From JAHEGP01 sp963751595 (GTDB taxonomy: Bacteria > Pseudomonadota > Gammaproteobacteria > Pseudomonadales > JAHEGP01), in contig CAVVVC010000001.1 in the NCBI GenBank assembly GCA_963751595.1, positions 930,001 to 994,000 on the forward strand: a DNA stretch of 64,000 nt, in the 5' to 3' direction. Position numbers and translations under genes: made by a program. Positions 61,679 to 64,000 of this stretch are shown piece by piece (positions within the stretch are counted from its first letter, which is position 1; each line of letters starts with the position of its first letter). The notes under the pieces are model-generated. The model searched no databases and was not told the origin of the DNA. It worked only from the letters and a program-made list of their open reading frames with translations.

Positions 61679-63166
61679 TCAGGCGATGGCGGTCCGGCCC
61701 CGGGCCCATTGTCGCAGGCCATCGACCTGTTCCGCCATGGTCACAGCCAGCGGTCGGGTACAGCCCAGCTCCTCGAGCAGGTGTTCCGTGGTCACCGGTA
61801 GCCCACGTGCCCGGGCAATGTGAATGGCAGCGACCACCGCCTGCTCGATCTCGGCGCCGGAAAAGTCGGGGCTGTGTGCCGCCAGCCGCTGCAAGTCGAA
61901 GTGGTCGGCTCTATATTCACGGCGCTGGAGGTGCAGGCGAAACAGTTGCTCGCGCACGGCTTCGGTGGGCAGGTCGACAAAAAATATTTCATCCAGCCGC
62001 CCCTTGCGCAGCAATTCGGCGGGCAGATGCTGAATATCGTTAGCGGTCAGCACCAGGAAGACGGCGCTCTCGCGTTCTGCCAGCCAGGTAAGCAGTGTTC
62101 CGAGGAGGCGTCGCGAAGTGCCGCTGGATTCATCACCTGTGGCTATCGCAATGCCTTTTTCAACTTCATCGAGCCACAGCACGCAGGGTGCCATCTGCTC
62201 AGCCTGGGCCAGGCATCGACGCAGGTTCTTTTCTGTTTCACCAATGTATTTATTGTACAGTGCCGCCATGTCGAGTCGCATCAGCGGTAGGCTCCAGGAA
62301 CCGGCAACCGCCTTGGCGGCGAGGCTTTTGCCGCTACCCTGGACACCGGTCAGCAGAATTCCCCGGGGTCGATCACCCGCCGGTATCTGCTTATCGAGGA
62401 AAGCCCCCTGCCGGTTTGCCAGCCATTGTTTCAGGTTTTCCAGGCCGGCTACAGCATCCAGATGTTCGGTGTCAGTCTCGAGACTGAGCAGGGCTTCGTC
62501 ACCCAACAATTCAAACCGTGTCTTGTGCGCCCTTTGTATATCGAGCCGATCGATAGCCCCGTCGTCGCGAATCGCGGCGCGCAACAACCGCCGGGCATCC
62601 AGCAAGGTCATGCCCCTGAGGCCGTCCAACAGTGCCTGCAGCGCTTCAGGGTCCACCTGGGGCCGCTGCCCCCCATTTTCACTCATCCAGGCGCGAAGCT
62701 CCTCCCGCAGTAGCGCGGCAAGTTGAGCGGCCCCCGGGGGACTGATGTCAAAGCTCGCAGAAAAGCGGCGAATTTCAGCGGGAAATTCCAAGGCATGGCT
62801 GACGAACACCAGGGTGTGGGAAAGCCGCTGGTAGGCCAGCGCGATATCCTTGATATGGCGAATAATATCGGGCCTGCCGTGCAGGTAAGGATGAAAGTCG
62901 ATTAAGGCGAAAATCGCAGGTGATCGGTGGCGTTTAATTGACTGCAACAGTTCGATGGGGTCGTCCATCACTTCGCCCGCAGGAGACCGCTCTGCCAGTA
63001 AGCCGTGTGTCAAGCCATCCGTCACCGACCAACGCATGAAATCACGCCGCGTTTTGAGGGCTACGCTGCCCAGCAACTGCAAGGCCTGGTGTTCATCGTG
63101 GGTCTCAAGTGACACCAGCGGAACGTGGGATTCGATGATCAGTGCGAGGTCTTGCAAGTCTTGCAT
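61679..63166 (-). CDS. Ycf46-like AAA+ ATPase
   Basis: This 495-residue protein is built like Ycf46/YcaJ-neighbour AAA proteins. An N-terminal degenerate P-loop-like domain (residues ~1-140: VSLETHDEHQALQLL, RSPAIFALIDFHPYL) precedes a AAA+ module with Walker A GVQGSGKS (274-281), the pore-loop-like LYNKYIGETEKNLRRCLAQA, Walker B VLWLDEVEKG and the arginine-finger region RKGRLDEIFFVDLP. Cyanobacterial Ycf46 members are linked to CO2/pH response; bacterial function is unknown. It is divergent from gspD. Confidence 0.9.
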   Translation of the reverse strand: MQDLQDLALIIESHVPLVSLETHDEHQALQLLGSVALKTRRDFMRWSVTDGLTHGLLAERSPAGEVMDDPIELLQSIKRHRSPAIFALIDFHPYLHGRPDIIRHIKDIALAYQRLSHTLVFVSHALEFPAEIRRFSASFDISPPGAAQLAALLREELRAWMSENGGQRPQVDPEALQALLDGLRGMTLLDARRLLRAAIRDDGAIDRLDIQRAHKTRFELLGDEALLSLETDTEHLDAVAGLENLKQWLANRQGAFLDKQIPAGDRPRGILLTGVQGSGKSLAAKAVAGSWSLPLMRLDMAALYNKYIGETEKNLRRCLAQAEQMAPCVLWLDEVEKGIAIATGDESSGTSRRLLGTLLTWLAERESAVFLVLTANDIQHLPAELLRKGRLDEIFFVDLPTEAVREQLFRLHLQRREYRADHFDLQRLAAHSPDFSGAEIEQAVVAAIHIARARGLPVTTEHLLEELGCTRPLAVTMAEQVDGLRQWARGRTAIA

Positions 63167-63385
63167 GGCGGGGCCATTCCGGAGTGATTGGGAGAATCAT
63201 AGCACAGTAGCCAGGCCGCTTCGGCTCGTTAAAACAAGGCATTTGCAGCCCGCGATGAGACGCCGGTCACACAAAAACAGCGACCTACTGATTAGCCTGA
63301 ATTAGGCTATTCTTGTTGTGAGTGTCGCGGGCCGTGGCGCACCAGTGATCGCCGAATAAACCTACAACCAGATCTAAATACCTGA

Positions 63386-64000
63386 TTGACATACTTCGCA
63401 TTATTAGACAAACCGGGCAGCCTTCCAATCGGCAGGTCTGAACCGGGCCTGGGTTTGCTGTTGGCAGCAATGCTGTTAACTGCATTGATGGCACCGTTTT
63501 GTCTGGCGCAGGACTTGGCTTCGCCCCTTGGCACGGCAACTGACGACACCGTTACATTGAATATGCGGGATGCGAACATCCGTGCCGTCGTTCACTGGCT
63601 CGGCAACATGACGGGCAAAAAGTTTATTATCGACCCAAGGGTAAAGGGCGAAATGACCATCTTCGCCAAGGAACCCCTAAGTATCGACAATGCCTACAAC
63701 GTGGTGGTAGAAGCGATGAGGGTCTACGGCTACTCTGCGGTGGAAACCAACGGCGTGGTCAAGATCGTACCCGATATTCGCGCCAAGACCCTGCCCGTAG
63801 ACCTGTCCAGCGTACTGGACAGTGATACCGAAACCGATATGGCCAGCTACGTGGTACGGCTTCATAACCTGCCGGCGGCAGATTTGCTGCAACAATTAAA
63901 GCCGCTGGTGCCGCCCTCGGGCCATATTGGAGCCGCAACCCCCGATACCCTGTTGCTGATTGACGCCCGGGATAACGTCAAGCGCCTGGCGAAGCTGGCG
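63386..64000 (+). CDS. gspD: type II secretion system secretin GspD (5' part)
   Basis: The frame runs off the right edge. It contains the N0 domain of the secretin: LNMRDANIRAVVHWLGNMTG, FIIDPRVKGEMTIFAKEPLS, NAYNVVVEAMRVYGYSAVETNGVVKIVPD, then the start of N1 (YVVRLHNLPAADLLQQLKPLVPPSGHIGA). A signal peptide precedes it (LGLLLAAMLLTALMAPFCLA-QD). The start codon is uncertain: TTG 63386 is the first in the open frame, and ATG 63470 would leave a short signal. GspD forms the outer-membrane channel through which exoproteins leave. No ribosome binding site decides it. Confidence 0.92.
   Translation, partial: MTYFALLDKPGSLPIGRSEPGLGLLLAAMLLTALMAPFCLAQDLASPLGTATDDTVTLNMRDANIRAVVHWLGNMTGKKFIIDPRVKGEMTIFAKEPLSIDNAYNVVVEAMRVYGYSAVETNGVVKIVPDIRAKTLPVDLSSVLDSDTETDMASYVVRLHNLPAADLLQQLKPLVPPSGHIGAATPDTLLLIDARDNVKRLAKLA

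Noticed and set aside
63386..63391. TTGACA as a -35 for gspD
   Set aside because: No -10 at suitable spacing; it may simply contain the start codon.
1..64000. CRISPR arrays, rRNA, tRNA, insertion sequences
   Set aside because: Looked for on both strands by eye; no regularly spaced repeats, transposase genes or RNA-gene signatures were found.

Overview
The window is GC-rich, gene-dense chromosomal DNA from a gammaproteobacterium. A marine, lipid-metabolising member related to the Halieaceae/OM60 group is my best guess. This rests on gene content (wax ester synthase/DGAT, malate synthase G, cytochrome P450, acyl-CoA enzymes, PagL-like outer-membrane protein, start of a type II secretion secretin) and not on a marker gene. 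I see no rRNA, tRNA or CRISPR array.

Layout. 1-6.2 kb: an alkyl-DHAP-synthase-like flavoprotein (cut by the window edge), a CYTH-like/CHAD protein coupled to an orphan ParA, an exported sulfatase and a glycerophosphodiesterase. 6.3-10.5 kb: a lutABC lactate-oxidation operon facing an acyl-CoA dehydrogenase. 10.5-19.1 kb, all on the minus strand: K+ channel with a small membrane partner, P450, MscS-like channel, acyl-CoA ligase and malate synthase G. 19.5-26.6 kb: DUF808 membrane protein; a compact DCC/SDR/flavin-reductase/sirtuin run; a SOUL/glutathione-peroxidase pair; WS/DGAT. 26.7-29.7 kb: an unusual operon of a monohaem cytochrome c, a Tat-exported ThDP enzyme and an unknown coupled 166-aa protein. 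29.8-36.7 kb: folE and photolyase (divergent), a PLD-type lipoprotein, HdeD, a CbiX-like protein and a SRPBCC-SDR fusion. 36.9-41.5 kb: frmA-frmB followed by an SDR, an ArsM-type arsenite methyltransferase and a split-barrel flavoprotein.

41.7-49.3 kb looks like a small defence island with visibly lower GC: a complete four-gene Wadjet/MksBEFG-type operon (jetABCD, every junction a 4-nt overlap) and a Xre-RES toxin-antitoxin pair with a perfect 15-bp inverted repeat at its promoter. 49.5-53.7 kb holds a Cys-rich secreted protein with a phospholipase-A2-like motif, a winged-helix methyltransferase, a PagL-like deacylase and a START-domain protein. 53.8-58.7 kb is an ABC-type exporter operon (ATPase, FtsX-type permease, HlyD adaptor) that ends, by a coupled TTG start, in an OGFr-domain protein. 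58.7-64 kb carries a GH38 alpha-mannosidase, a Ycf46-like AAA+ ATPase and the 5' part of gspD.

The best candidates for undescribed biology are the cytochrome c / Tat-ThDP enzyme / 166-aa operon, the CHAD-ParA pair (possible polyphosphate-granule positioning) and the ABC exporter-OGFr coupling. Functions are assigned from recognised motifs only; no database search was possible.
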